Shown: piece after piece, positions 33,097 to 43,029 of the stretch
Position numbering within the stretch: position 1 is the first letter of the stretch
Layout: every line of letters begins with the position of its first letter
DNA from: Streptomyces liangshanensis
GTDB lineage: Bacteria; Actinomycetota; Actinomycetes; Streptomycetales; Streptomycetaceae
NCBI RefSeq assembly: GCF_011694815.1
Contig: NZ_CP050177.1
Span: forward strand, 4,317,001-4,381,000
Direction of reading: 5' to 3'
DNA: 64,000 nucleotides
Translations under genes and position numbers: made by a program
The notes under the pieces: model-generated
The model's database searches: none
The model's input: the letters and a program-made list of their open reading frames with translations, nothing else
Told to the model about the DNA's origin: nothing

Positions 33097-34056
33097 ATGG
33101 ACGGCGGCGCGCTCCACTCGATCGGTGAACTGGCACGGCGGACCGGGCTCACGGTCAAGACCGTGCGGTTCTACTCCGATCGCGGGATCGTGGCGCCCGC
33201 ACGACGCAGCCCCGCCGGCCATCGCCTGTACGGCACCGACGCCGTCGCCCGTCTGGATCTCGTACGGACCCTCCGTGACCTGGGGCTGGACCTGCCCACG
33301 ATCCGGAAGGTCCTGGAACGCGAACTCTCGCTGCCCGAGGTCGCCGCCGCGCACGCGGAGGCGCTGGCGGTGCGGATCCGCGTCCTGCGGCTGCGGCGCG
33401 CGGTGCTGACGGCGGTGGCCGAACGCGGCTCCACCCCTGAGGAGTTGGATCTGATGCACCGGTTGGCCACGCTGTCCGAGGACGAACGACGGCGGCTCGT
33501 GGGCGAGTTCCTCGCGGCGGTGTTCGGCGGGGGTCACGGTGACGCCGCCGGGTCCCCGCTCGCGGCCGCCGCGCGCTCGATGACCCCCGAACTGCCCGAC
33601 AACCCCGGTACGGAACAGGTCCGCGCCTGGGTGGAGTTGGCCGAGCTGTCCCAGGACCCCGACTTCCGCGCCCGCCTGCGCGCCCTGACCGAGGACCACG
33701 TGGAGGAGTCCGCCCGGCTCGGCGGTCCCGTGCCCCGCCGGGGCCTGGTGGCCCTCGTCCGGGACCGGGTCGGCCCCGCCCTCGCGGCGGCCGTCGACGC
33801 CGCGTCCCCGTCGGCGGACCCGGTCGTGGACGGGCTCACGGCCCACTACGCGAACCTCCTCGGCCACCCCGACGACGCCGCCCTCCGGGAACAGCTCCTG
33901 GTCCGCCTGGAGCGGGCGAACGATCCGCGCCGGGAGCGGTACGGGCGGCTGGTCGCCGTGGTCAACGGCTGGCCCGCCCCGGAGAGCCTGGCCCCCGCGC
34001 TCGACTGGACCCTCACGGCCCTGCGCGCCCGCCGCGACGAGGTGACGGTCACCTGA
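33097..34056 (+). CDS. MerR-family regulator with large C-terminal domain
   Basis: A 319-residue regulator. The N-terminal MerR domain has IGELARRTGLTVKTVRFYSDRGIVAPARRSPAGHRLYGTDAVARLDLV. A coiled segment follows, then a ~190-residue all-helical C-terminal domain of unknown ligand (for example TPEELDLMHRLATLSEDERRRLVGEFL). This size and pattern are common in Streptomyces MerR regulators of the TipA-like group that sense small molecules, but the TipAS residues cannot be checked here. It is likely autoregulated through the upstream dyad. Confidence 0.85.
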   Translation: MDGGALHSIGELARRTGLTVKTVRFYSDRGIVAPARRSPAGHRLYGTDAVARLDLVRTLRDLGLDLPTIRKVLERELSLPEVAAAHAEALAVRIRVLRLRRAVLTAVAERGSTPEELDLMHRLATLSEDERRRLVGEFLAAVFGGGHGDAAGSPLAAAARSMTPELPDNPGTEQVRAWVELAELSQDPDFRARLRALTEDHVEESARLGGPVPRRGLVALVRDRVGPALAAAVDAASPSADPVVDGLTAHYANLLGHPDDAALREQLLVRLERANDPRRERYGRLVAVVNGWPAPESLAPALDWTLTALRARRDEVTVT

Positions 34057-34137
34057 CGGGACGCGGCTCGGAGCCGTACCCCTGGAGTCCTGGAGGGACG
34101 ATGCTCGGAGCCGTAGCCCCTTACCTCACCGCCCCCC

Positions 34138-35022
34138 TCACCCCACCAGCTTCTGCGTGCCCAGAACGGCCAGCAGTGCCAGCCGGTCCGCGTCCTCCGT
34201 GCCCGGTTCGGCCGTGTAGATCATGAGGCGCAGGTCGCTGCCCGCCACGCTGAGCACGTCGCAGTCGAGCGTCAGGGGACCCACGTCCGGGTGGTCGACG
34301 GTCTTGCGCGTGGCCTCGTGCCGGCCGACGACCCCCGTGTCCCACAGCTCGGCGAACCGTTCGCTCCGCGCCCGCAACTCCGCCACCAGCAGCCGCAGTT
34401 GCCGGTCCGCCGGATACCGTCCCGCCGTCGCGCGCAGGTCCGCGACGAGCGCGGCCTCGAACGCCCGCCGCGCCTCCGGCGTGTGCCGGACCCGGCTGCC
34501 GGGGCCGACCAGGTTGCGCCACACCCCGTTGCGCTCGTGGCCGCGCCACCCGGTCGGGTCGCCCATCAGCGCGGCGTAGAGCGGGTTCGCGAGGAGGAGC
34601 GTCCAGGCCGCGTCGTACACCCCGACGGGTGTACCGACCAGCCGGTCCAGCAGGCGCTGGACGCTCGGGGTGATGTACGCGGGGACGGTGTCGGGCCCGG
34701 ACGGGACGAGCCCGGCCATCCGGAACAGGTACGCGCGCTCCTCCGCCGACAGCCGCAGCGCGCGGGCCAGGGCCTCGACGACCTGGGCCGAGGGGTTGGT
34801 GGCGCGGCCCTGTTCGAGGCGGGTGACGTAGTCGACGGAGATCCCGGCCAGCAGCGCCAGTTCCTCGCGGCGCAGCCCGGCCGCCCGCCGGTGGCCGCCC
34901 GCGGGCAGCCCCGCTGTCTCGGGCGCGGCCCGGTCGCGCCAGCGCCGTACCGCCTGCCCGAACTCCGTCGCGGCCGTACCGCTCGCCGCGGACCCTCCGC
35001 CCGTCGTGCCACGTGCCGTCAT
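34138..35022 (-). CDS. XRE-family regulator with MmyB-like ligand domain
   Basis: A 294-residue protein. The helix-turn-helix (LRREELALLAGISVDYVTRLEQGRATNPSAQVVEALARALRL) is at about 50-95. The MmyB-type PAS-like domain (VYDAAWTLLLANPLYAALMGDPTGW) follows, ending with the SDLRLMIYTAEPGTEDADRLALL pattern. Such regulators bind fatty acid-like ligands and usually repress an adjacent oxidoreductase. ATG 35022 is used; a TTG at 35034 would add four residues. Divergent from the SDR gene at 35124 with a 101-bp gap, so it probably controls that gene. Confidence 0.9.
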   Translation of the reverse strand: MTARGTTGGGSAASGTAATEFGQAVRRWRDRAAPETAGLPAGGHRRAAGLRREELALLAGISVDYVTRLEQGRATNPSAQVVEALARALRLSAEERAYLFRMAGLVPSGPDTVPAYITPSVQRLLDRLVGTPVGVYDAAWTLLLANPLYAALMGDPTGWRGHERNGVWRNLVGPGSRVRHTPEARRAFEAALVADLRATAGRYPADRQLRLLVAELRARSERFAELWDTGVVGRHEATRKTVDHPDVGPLTLDCDVLSVAGSDLRLMIYTAEPGTEDADRLALLAVLGTQKLVG

Positions 35023-35123
35023 GCTTCCAGTCAACCGCGTCCGCCGCGGATGTGCCTGGCACCAGCAGTCCCAGGAAGACGGGACTCCTGGTTGTCCGCG
35101 TCACCGCGCCGCAGCCTGGACGC

Positions 35124-35816
35124 ATGACTACCACACTGATCACCGGAGCCAACAAGGGCCTGGGCCTCGAGACCGCACGCCGGCTCGTCGAAGCAGGCCA
35201 CACCGTCTACCTGGGCAGCAGGGACGCCGAGCGCGGCCGCGTGGCCGCCGAGCGGCTGGGTGCCCGCCTCGTCCTCATCGACATCACCGACGACGCCTCC
35301 GTCGAGGCCGCGGCGAAGGCCGTCGAGGCCGACGGCGGGCTCGACGTACTGATCAACAACGCGGGCATCGAGGGGACCGTGATCGGCCCCGAGGACTCGA
35401 CGGCCGACGTGCTGCGGCCGCTGTTCGAGACGAACGTCTTCGGCACGGTACGGGTCCTCCACGCGTTCCTGCCGCTGCTCAAGCGCTCCACCGCCCCCGT
35501 GGTGGTGAACGTCAGCAGCTCCCTGGGGTCCACGACCCTGGTCGCCACCCCGGGCACGCCGACCCACGGCTACCCCGGCGTCGCCTACCCGGCGTCGAAG
35601 GCGGCGGTCAACATGATCACCGTGCAGTACGCGAAGGCCTTCCCCGACATACGGATCAACGCGGTCGAGCCGGGCTTCACCGCGACCGACCTGAACGGCC
35701 ACCGGGGCACGCAGACCGTGGAGGAGGGAGCCGAGATCATCGTCCGGATGGCCCGGATCGGCTCCGCAGGACCCACGGGCGGCTACTTCGACGCGGCGGG
35801 GTCCCTGCCCTGGTGA
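35124..35816 (+). CDS. Short-chain dehydrogenase (SDR)
   Basis: A 230-residue classical SDR. The NADP-binding motif TGANKGLG is at 7-14, with NNAGI near 75, a Ser in VNVSSSLGS and the catalytic YPASKAAVN (Tyr-x3-Lys). The N-terminal TTTLITGANKGLGLETARRL resembles carbonyl-reductase-like SDRs. Its substrate is unknown. This XRE/SDR divergent pair is common in Streptomyces. Confidence 0.9.
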   Translation: MTTTLITGANKGLGLETARRLVEAGHTVYLGSRDAERGRVAAERLGARLVLIDITDDASVEAAAKAVEADGGLDVLINNAGIEGTVIGPEDSTADVLRPLFETNVFGTVRVLHAFLPLLKRSTAPVVVNVSSSLGSTTLVATPGTPTHGYPGVAYPASKAAVNMITVQYAKAFPDIRINAVEPGFTATDLNGHRGTQTVEEGAEIIVRMARIGSAGPTGGYFDAAGSLPW

Positions 35817-35897
35817 AAGGCGCCGGGACCGGGAAGGGGGGGAAGTGAGGGGAAAGGGGAGTACCCACCTCTTTCCACTCTCAACCTATAGCGCACG

Positions 35898-35919
35898 GGG
35901 GCCCTTGCGGCAAGACCCC
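35898..35919 (+). promoter_or_regulatory. RAE-like palindrome (rifamycin-associated element)
   Basis: The perfect dyad CTTGCGGCAAG lies at 35904-35914 within a G-run/C-run context (GGGGG before, CCCC after), 117 bp upstream of the helR start. As I recall it, the published RAE is a 19-bp element with this same CTTGCGGCAAG core flanked by GGGG and GCCC; 16 of 19 positions agree. RAEs are found upstream of rifamycin-inactivating and helR genes and mediate induction by rifamycins. Confidence 0.85.
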
Positions 35920-36030
35920 GGTCATGGCGCAGAATCGTCGGCCGGACCCCGTACCTCCGGGATCCACCCCCTCAGGGCCGCCACGCCGGTCCCGGCGCCC
36001 GGCCGCACGCGGCCCCACATCGGAGTTGAA

Positions 36031-38244
36031 GTGAACAACCCCCCGACCAGCCGCCCGCCCCACCCCCCGACCGGCACCCCGGCCGACCCGCCGCCCCGCA
36101 GCGCCTTCCACCTCCCCGACCGCCTGTCCGCCAAGGCCGACCCCGCGCTGATCGCCACCGACGAGCTGCACTTCGCGGCCATCGCGGAGAGCCTGGACCG
36201 CTCGATCGCCGAGCTGTCCGACCTCCTCGACGCCGAGCTGAGATCGCCCGGCGGCATCGGCCGGCAGGCCATGGACCGGGACACCGAGATCCACCGGCTG
36301 ACCGCCCGGCTGCGCGCCCTGCGCCGCTTCGGCCTGGACCTGTGCCTCGGCCGCATGGTCGGCACGGACGACCCCGAGCCCGTGTACGTGGGACGGCTCG
36401 GCCTCACCGACAGCACCGGGCGCCGGCTGCTCCTCGACTGGCGCTCGCCCGCCGCCGAGCCGTTCTTCGGCGCCACCCACGCCAACCCGATGGGCCTGGC
36501 CAGCCGCCGCAGGTACCGCTGGACGCGCGGCCGGATCGGCGACTACTGGGACGAGGTGTTCACGGCGGACGGCTTCGCCGGGCACGCCGCGCTCGACGAC
36601 CAGTCCGCCTTCATCGCCAGCCTCGGCAGCAACCGCTCGCCCCGGATGCGCGACGTCCTCGGCACCATCCAGGCCGACCAGGACGCCATCATCCGCGCCG
36701 GATCGCGCGGGGCGCTGGTGGTCGACGGCGGTCCCGGTACGGGCAAGACCGTCGTCGCCCTGCACCGCTCCGCCTACCTCCTCTACTCCGACCCCCGCCT
36801 CGGCCACCGCAGGGGCGGCGTCCTGTTCGTCGGCCCGCACCAGCCGTACCTGGGGTACGTCGCCGACGTCCTCCCCAGCCTCGGCGAGGAGGGCGTCCAG
36901 ACCTGCACCCTCCGCGACCTCGTGGCCGAGGGGGCCGCGGCGGCGGTCGAGACCGACCCGGCCGTGGCCCGCCTGAAGGCGTCGGCGGACCTGGTGAAGG
37001 GGATCGAGACGGCCGTCCGGTTCTACGAGGACCCGCCCACCGAGGGCATGACGGTCACCACGCACTGGTCGGACATCCACCTGACCGCCGACGACTGGGC
37101 CGCCGCGTTCGAGGCCGCCGAGCCCGGCACCCCGCACAACGACGCCCGCGACCAGATCTGGGAGGAGCTGCTCACGATCCTGGTCGACAAGCACGACGAC
37201 GAGGCGTCGGCCGTACCGCTGCGCAAGTACCTGCCGCAGAACAGGGAACTGCGCGCCGCCTTCAACCGCGCCTGGCCGCTGCTCGAAGCGACGGACCTCG
37301 TGGGCGACCTCTGGACCGTACCCGCCTACCTGCGCAAATGCGCCCCCTGGCTGGACCGCGACGACGTACAGCGGCTGCAACGCACGGACCCGGAGGCCTG
37401 GACGGTGTCGGACCTGCCGTTCCTGGACGCGGCGCGGCAGCGGCTCGGCGACCCCAAGGAGTCGCTGCGCAAGCGCCGGCACAAGGCCGCCGTCGCCGCC
37501 GAACGCGAGCACATGGCCAAGGTCGTCGACACCCTGCTCGCCGCCGACGACGACGGGGAGGGCGCGGTGACCATGCTGTACGGCAAGGACATGCAGGACG
37601 CCCTCGTCGACGAGAACACGCCGTCGGGCAACACCCCGGCGAGCGCCGAACCGGACGTGCTGGCCGGGCCGTTCGCGCATGTGGTCGTGGACGAGGCGCA
37701 GGAACTGACCGACGCGGAGTGGCAGATGCTGCTCCTCCGCTGCCCGTCCCGGAGCTTCACCATCGTCGGGGACCGGGCGCAGGCCAGGCACGGCTTCACG
37801 GAGTCGTGGCAGGAACGGCTGGCGCGGGTCGGGCTCGACCGGATCAAGCTGGCCACGCTGAGCGTCAACTACCGCACGCCGGAACAGATCATGGCGGAGG
37901 CCGAGCCGGTCATCAGGGCCGTGCTCCCGGACGCCAACGTGCCGACGTCGATCCGCAGCGGCGAACTCCCGGTGGTCCACGGACCGGTCGCGGACCTGCA
38001 CCCGATCCTCGACGGCTGGCTCGCCACGCACGACGACGGGATCGCGTGCGTGATCGGGGACGCGGCGTTCCGTACGACGTCCCGCGTCCGGTCGCTGACT
38101 CCGGAGCTGTCGAAGGGACTTGAGTTCGACCTGGTGGTCCTGGTCGACCCGGAGAAGTTCGGCGAGGGCATCGAGGGGGCGGTGGACCGCTATGTGGCGA
38201 TGACGCGGGCGACGCAGCAGTTGGTCATCCTCACCAGCGACTGA
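36031..38244 (+). CDS. helR: HelR-type RNA polymerase-protecting ATPase
   Basis: A 737-residue HelD-family SF1 ATPase. Order: N-terminal helical arm (ALIATDELHFAAIAESLDRSIAELSDLLDAEL), the family motif LLLDWRSPAAEPFFGATHANP, Walker A GGPGTGKTVVALHRSAY at about 233-249, Walker B VVVDEAQELTDAEW at about 550, and motifs SKGLEFDLVVLVDPEKF and RYVAMTRATQQLVIL. HelR proteins displace rifamycins from RNA polymerase. GTG 36031 has GGAG 5 bp upstream; a longer frame would read through the RAE. The RAE, and the rox-type gene 18 bp downstream, support a rifamycin-resistance role rather than general HelD duty. Confidence 0.88.
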   Translation: MNNPPTSRPPHPPTGTPADPPPRSAFHLPDRLSAKADPALIATDELHFAAIAESLDRSIAELSDLLDAELRSPGGIGRQAMDRDTEIHRLTARLRALRRFGLDLCLGRMVGTDDPEPVYVGRLGLTDSTGRRLLLDWRSPAAEPFFGATHANPMGLASRRRYRWTRGRIGDYWDEVFTADGFAGHAALDDQSAFIASLGSNRSPRMRDVLGTIQADQDAIIRAGSRGALVVDGGPGTGKTVVALHRSAYLLYSDPRLGHRRGGVLFVGPHQPYLGYVADVLPSLGEEGVQTCTLRDLVAEGAAAAVETDPAVARLKASADLVKGIETAVRFYEDPPTEGMTVTTHWSDIHLTADDWAAAFEAAEPGTPHNDARDQIWEELLTILVDKHDDEASAVPLRKYLPQNRELRAAFNRAWPLLEATDLVGDLWTVPAYLRKCAPWLDRDDVQRLQRTDPEAWTVSDLPFLDAARQRLGDPKESLRKRRHKAAVAAEREHMAKVVDTLLAADDDGEGAVTMLYGKDMQDALVDENTPSGNTPASAEPDVLAGPFAHVVVDEAQELTDAEWQMLLLRCPSRSFTIVGDRAQARHGFTESWQERLARVGLDRIKLATLSVNYRTPEQIMAEAEPVIRAVLPDANVPTSIRSGELPVVHGPVADLHPILDGWLATHDDGIACVIGDAAFRTTSRVRSLTPELSKGLEFDLVVLVDPEKFGEGIEGAVDRYVAMTRATQQLVILTSD

Positions 38245-39789
<1,545 letters not shown>

Positions 39790-39810
39790 GGCCTCCGCGC
39801 CGGGTACGGG

Positions 39811-40237
39811 TCAGCCGGGCAGAACCGGGTTCCCCCGCAGATTCGCGTCCCCGCACGGCCAGGGCCCACCCGCCAGTGGACCGAGCCCGGTGGAGAGGAC
39901 CAGCAGCTCGGCGCCGAGGGCCACCACCACCCGCCCGCCGTCCATCAGCTACGACGCTCGGGCCGGCCGACCCGTCCGGCAGGACGCCCTCCAGGACCCG
40001 GCCGCCCCGCCCCGGGTACGCGACCCAGAGCGTCCCGTCCGCCGACAGGCGGGAGCGCGGGCGCCCCGTCCCGGCGTACCCCCGCCGCGCCGGCACGGAG
40101 CCCGACAGGTCGAGGACCGTCACGACGGTCTCCAGGGGGCTCGCGCCGTAACCGGTCACGTACAGCGGTCCGGCCGGGCCGGACGCGGCGACGGACCGTA
40201 CCTGGTCCGGCATGGCGAGGCGCGAGAGGAGGGACAC
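39811..40237 (-). pseudogene. Decayed beta-propeller-like gene fragment
   Basis: From GTG 40237 a frame reads PDQVRSVAASGPAGPLYVTG and then LSADGTLWVAYPGRGGRVLEGVLPDGSAGPS, the look of beta-propeller (SMP-30/NHL-like) blades. After about 39975 the sensible reading moves to another frame: MDGGRVVVALGAELLVLSTG ... GNPVLPG, stopping at 39811. The product is thus split by a frameshift and is much shorter than a propeller, so this is most likely a remnant with an internal deletion. Family assignment is tentative. Confidence 0.55.
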
Positions 40238-40358
40238 GCGTCCGCATCCTGCCGCACGGGGCGGGGCGTACGGACAACGCCCCGCGCCCGGCCGGTCCCC
40301 GCGGATCGGGGGCGGCGTCCCGCGCGAGGCCGCCGCCCCTCCTCCCGCCTCCCGGGGC

Positions 40359-41198
40359 CTAGACGGTCAACAGGCTCGTCTTCGCCGCCTTGTTCACGGG
40401 CAGGAACGAGTCCGGCACCGGGTACTGCCCGAGCACGAAGTGCAGGATCGCCGCGTGCATCGCCTCCACGGGCGCGATGGTCGCGGCCGTCTCGATCGCG
40501 CCCTGGCTCTTCACGTTGAAGGTCGCGAAGAGGTACGTCTCGGCGGCCTGGTCCTCCAACTGGAGCGCGAGCGCGGCCACTTCGCCGACGTTCGTGGCCT
40601 TGCCGAGGGCGGCCGTGACCTGTGCCTGGTTCGAGAGGGGCACATTGGTGATGGCCGGCTTGCCCGCGTTGGTCAGTACGGCGTTCCACGCCTGCGCGTG
40701 GTCGGTGTGCTGGGCCATCGCCTTGGTGACGAAGCTCGCCACGGCGGGCGGTACGGTCCCGAGCTTGCCCGCCTTCGCGGCGGCGAGCGTCGCCTTGTAG
40801 GCGCCCACGGCCTGGTTCTCCAACGCCACCGCCAGCGCCACGACCCGCAGGTCCCCGGTGTACGTCTCCGCCTTCGCGGCGACCGCCGGGGAGTCCAGCG
40901 CGGTCGGCGCCGACGACGAGGTGGAGCTCTTGCCGCTGGAGCACGCCGCCAGGACGAACGCGGCGCCGACACCGCCCGCGCCCAGCAGGAACCCGCGGCG
41001 CCCGCGCTCGGCGGACCGTCCCGTCCCCGCTTCCGCCTTCGCCGTGGCCTCCGCGGCCCTGACCTGCTCGGTGAGCGCGGCGGCACCGGCCCGCATCGCG
41101 GGCAGCGTCTCGCGGTGCGCCTCGTCCATGTCCTTCGTCAGCCGGTCGAGCTGGCTCTCGCTGAGAGGCAGCTCCCAGCCGCCCTGTGTCGTACTCAC
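40359..41198 (-). CDS. Ferritin-like domain Tat lipoprotein
   Basis: A 279-residue protein. About 65 cytoplasmic helical residues (LSESQLDRLTKDMDEAHRETL) precede a twin-arginine signal with lipobox (RRGFLLGAGGVGAAFVLAAC). A Ser-rich linker leads to a four-helix ferritin-like domain: LAVALENQAVGAYKATL, HTDHAQAWNAVL, LALQLEDQAAETYLFAT and PVEAMHAAILHFVLG carry the regularly placed Glu/His expected for a di-iron site. The protein should be folded (metallated) in the cytoplasm before Tat export. GTG 41198 overlaps the stop of the upstream gene. Function is unknown; iron or oxidative handling at the cell surface is inferred. Confidence 0.82.
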   Translation of the reverse strand: MSTTQGGWELPLSESQLDRLTKDMDEAHRETLPAMRAGAAALTEQVRAAEATAKAEAGTGRSAERGRRGFLLGAGGVGAAFVLAACSSGKSSTSSSAPTALDSPAVAAKAETYTGDLRVVALAVALENQAVGAYKATLAAAKAGKLGTVPPAVASFVTKAMAQHTDHAQAWNAVLTNAGKPAITNVPLSNQAQVTAALGKATNVGEVAALALQLEDQAAETYLFATFNVKSQGAIETAATIAPVEAMHAAILHFVLGQYPVPDSFLPVNKAAKTSLLTV

Positions 41199-41983
41199 TT
41201 GACGGCTCCTTCGGAGATCGGCGACGCGTTCGTGGTCGGGTAGAAGGTGTCGGGAATGCCGACGGTGCCCACGGCGGCCGGCAGCTTCGCGACGTCCGTC
41301 GGGATCGCGATCAGGCTGTCGTCGCCCGAGGCGAGCAGGGACTGCACGGCCAGCAGCGTCGCGCGGTGCTGCGCCTCGACCGGCGCCACGGAGGCGAAGA
41401 GCTGGCGCAGCTGGGCGCTGCTGACCTGGCCGACGTTCTTCGTGTACGTCTGCGCCGCCACGTCCTCCAGGGTGATGGCGAGCTTGACCACCCCGGCGGA
41501 GTTCTTGATCGTGGGCAGCGTCTGCTTCACCACGGCGGCGTACTTCGGGTCCGTACCCGTCTGCGCCTTGCCGCCCGCCTGGGTGGCGGCGGCGTTGAAG
41601 GCCTTGGCGTGCGCCTGGTGCTGCTCGGTGGTCTTGGCGATGAACGCCGCGATCGTCTTGTTGCCGTTCTTGATGAACGGCAGGCCCGCGGCCGTCTGGT
41701 AGACGCTCACGGCGAGGTTCTCGATCGACGCCGCCGTCTGGAGCGCCATGATGTCGTCCTTCGAGGTGGCCGCCGCCGCGCGGGCGGAGCCGAGGAGGGT
41801 GGCCGCCCCGATCGCCCCGGCCAGCGCCCCGCCCCGCCGCCACCAGCGCGCCGGCGGCTCCGCCGCCTCGGCGAAGTCCGCCAGCGCACCGCGGGTCAGT
41901 TTCACCGCGTCACTGTTCAAGTCCTGCGACTGCTCCGTGAGTTGTTCGAGCAGCCGGGTGTCGACGCGTTCTGCGCCCATCAC
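41195..41983 (-). CDS. Ferritin-like domain exported protein
   Basis: A 262-residue protein paired with the previous one. A cytoplasmic N-terminal stretch (LLEQLTEQSQDLNSDAVKLTRGALADFAEA) precedes WWRRGGALAGAIGAATLLGSARA, a basic signal or anchor with only RR of the Tat motif. A ferritin-like bundle follows: ASIENLAVSVYQTA, TEQHQAHAKAFNAA, LAITLEDVAAQTYT and PVEAQHRATLLAVQ, with Glu/His ligands at each helix. GTG 41983 or ATG 41980 is the start, with GGGAGAG upstream. The 4-bp overlap with the next gene means the two are coupled and perhaps form a hetero-oligomer. Confidence 0.82.
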   Translation of the reverse strand: MMGAERVDTRLLEQLTEQSQDLNSDAVKLTRGALADFAEAAEPPARWWRRGGALAGAIGAATLLGSARAAAATSKDDIMALQTAASIENLAVSVYQTAAGLPFIKNGNKTIAAFIAKTTEQHQAHAKAFNAAATQAGGKAQTGTDPKYAAVVKQTLPTIKNSAGVVKLAITLEDVAAQTYTKNVGQVSSAQLRQLFASVAPVEAQHRATLLAVQSLLASGDDSLIAIPTDVAKLPAAVGTVGIPDTFYPTTNASPISEGAVK

Positions 41984-42435
41984 GCCCCATCTCTCCCGGG
42001 ACCCACGCGGTCGTGAGCCCTTTCACCGACACATTCGCGACGGGGACGGGGAAGGATTGCCGACATCACCGGCATGGCCCAATGATTCACCCTCCAGCAC
42101 AGATTCACGCGCAATTGGCGTACACCCCCACAAGCCCACCTCACCCCGCCACCACGGGGCCCGACCGACTCGGAATCCGGCCAGGCACAACGGCTGACCA
42201 CTGTCCTCAGGGCCCTGTTCGTCGGCCTCAGCCAGGGCATCCCCCTGGGCCTCGCCCCCCGGCGCCGACGAAAAGTACTTCGCCGACCCGGCCCGCGCGA
42301 GACTCTCAACACGCACCGCACCGCACCGCACCGCACCGCACCGCACCGCACCGCGCCGCACCCGTACGCACCTCACCGCACGCGCCGCACGGCACCCACC
42401 GCACGGCACCCACCGCACCGCACCCAGGAGACGAG
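41984..42435. other. Non-coding spacer with CACCG microsatellite
   Basis: No gene is supported. The open frame through this region exists only because of the pentanucleotide repeat. It should hold the promoters of the ferritin-like operon (leftward) and of the gene at 42436 (rightward). Confidence 0.6.
42314..42425. repeat. CACCG pentanucleotide tandem repeat
   Basis: Eight perfect copies of CACCG run from 42314 to 42353, followed to about 42425 by degenerate copies and a duplicated CGCACGGCACCCAC. The array ends 11 bp before TTG 42436, directly upstream of its ribosome-binding site (GGAG, 42427-42430). Confidence 0.9.
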
Positions 42436-43029
42436 TTGCTCACCGAGTACCAACGGAAACTGCGCGAGCGCTACCTCGCCGCCCCCGTCATGTCCGCTCC
42501 CGCGCCGTGGCGGCCGGTGCTGGATCGCCGAACTCCCGTCGGCGGCCTTCTCGGCATCGGATTCGCCGTCCATCCCCGCGGCGGCCACGACCTCGTGATG
42601 GTCGTCTCCGGCGACGGCCACGGACTCTTCGACGCGGTCACCGGCGAGAAGATCGCCCGCGACCGGGATCCCGACCCGGACACGAGCACCCCCGACGCGC
42701 ACCCGGATCTCACCTGCCCCGGGCTCGGCCCGATCGCCGGCGTCCCGGTGCGCATAGCCGGACTCTTCGGCGGCGGCCTGCACAGGACCACCCCGGACGG
42801 CTGGACCCTGGACGTCGTCAGCCCGGAGTGGCCCCACGACCGCGTCATCCTCTCCACCGGCGGTGGATTCCACAGCGGCCCGGCAGGGGAGACGTGGTGG
42901 CACGTCCTCCACTCCCACTACTCCGAACTCCGCGCGGCCGGGTTCTCCCCTTCCGGCCGTACCCTCGCGGTCGCCACCAGCAGCGACCTCACCCTCTGGA
43001 CGCGTCCCGAGCCCCGCTGCGACGGCTGA
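42436..43029 (+). CDS. Hypothetical protein
   Basis: A 197-residue cytoplasmic protein from TTG 42436 (preceded by GGAGACGAG). Readable segments: LLTEYQRKLRERYLAAPVMSAP, GGHDLVMVVSGDGHGLFDAVTGEKIARDRDP, GLGPIAGVPVRIAGLFGGGLHRTTPDGWTLDVVSPEWP and SGRTLAVATSSDLTLWTR. The last two look like beta-propeller-type strands. I do not recognise a family. It is flanked upstream by a microsatellite, and the following 500 bp contain no good gene. Confidence 0.7.
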   Translation: MLTEYQRKLRERYLAAPVMSAPAPWRPVLDRRTPVGGLLGIGFAVHPRGGHDLVMVVSGDGHGLFDAVTGEKIARDRDPDPDTSTPDAHPDLTCPGLGPIAGVPVRIAGLFGGGLHRTTPDGWTLDVVSPEWPHDRVILSTGGGFHSGPAGETWWHVLHSHYSELRAAGFSPSGRTLAVATSSDLTLWTRPEPRCDG

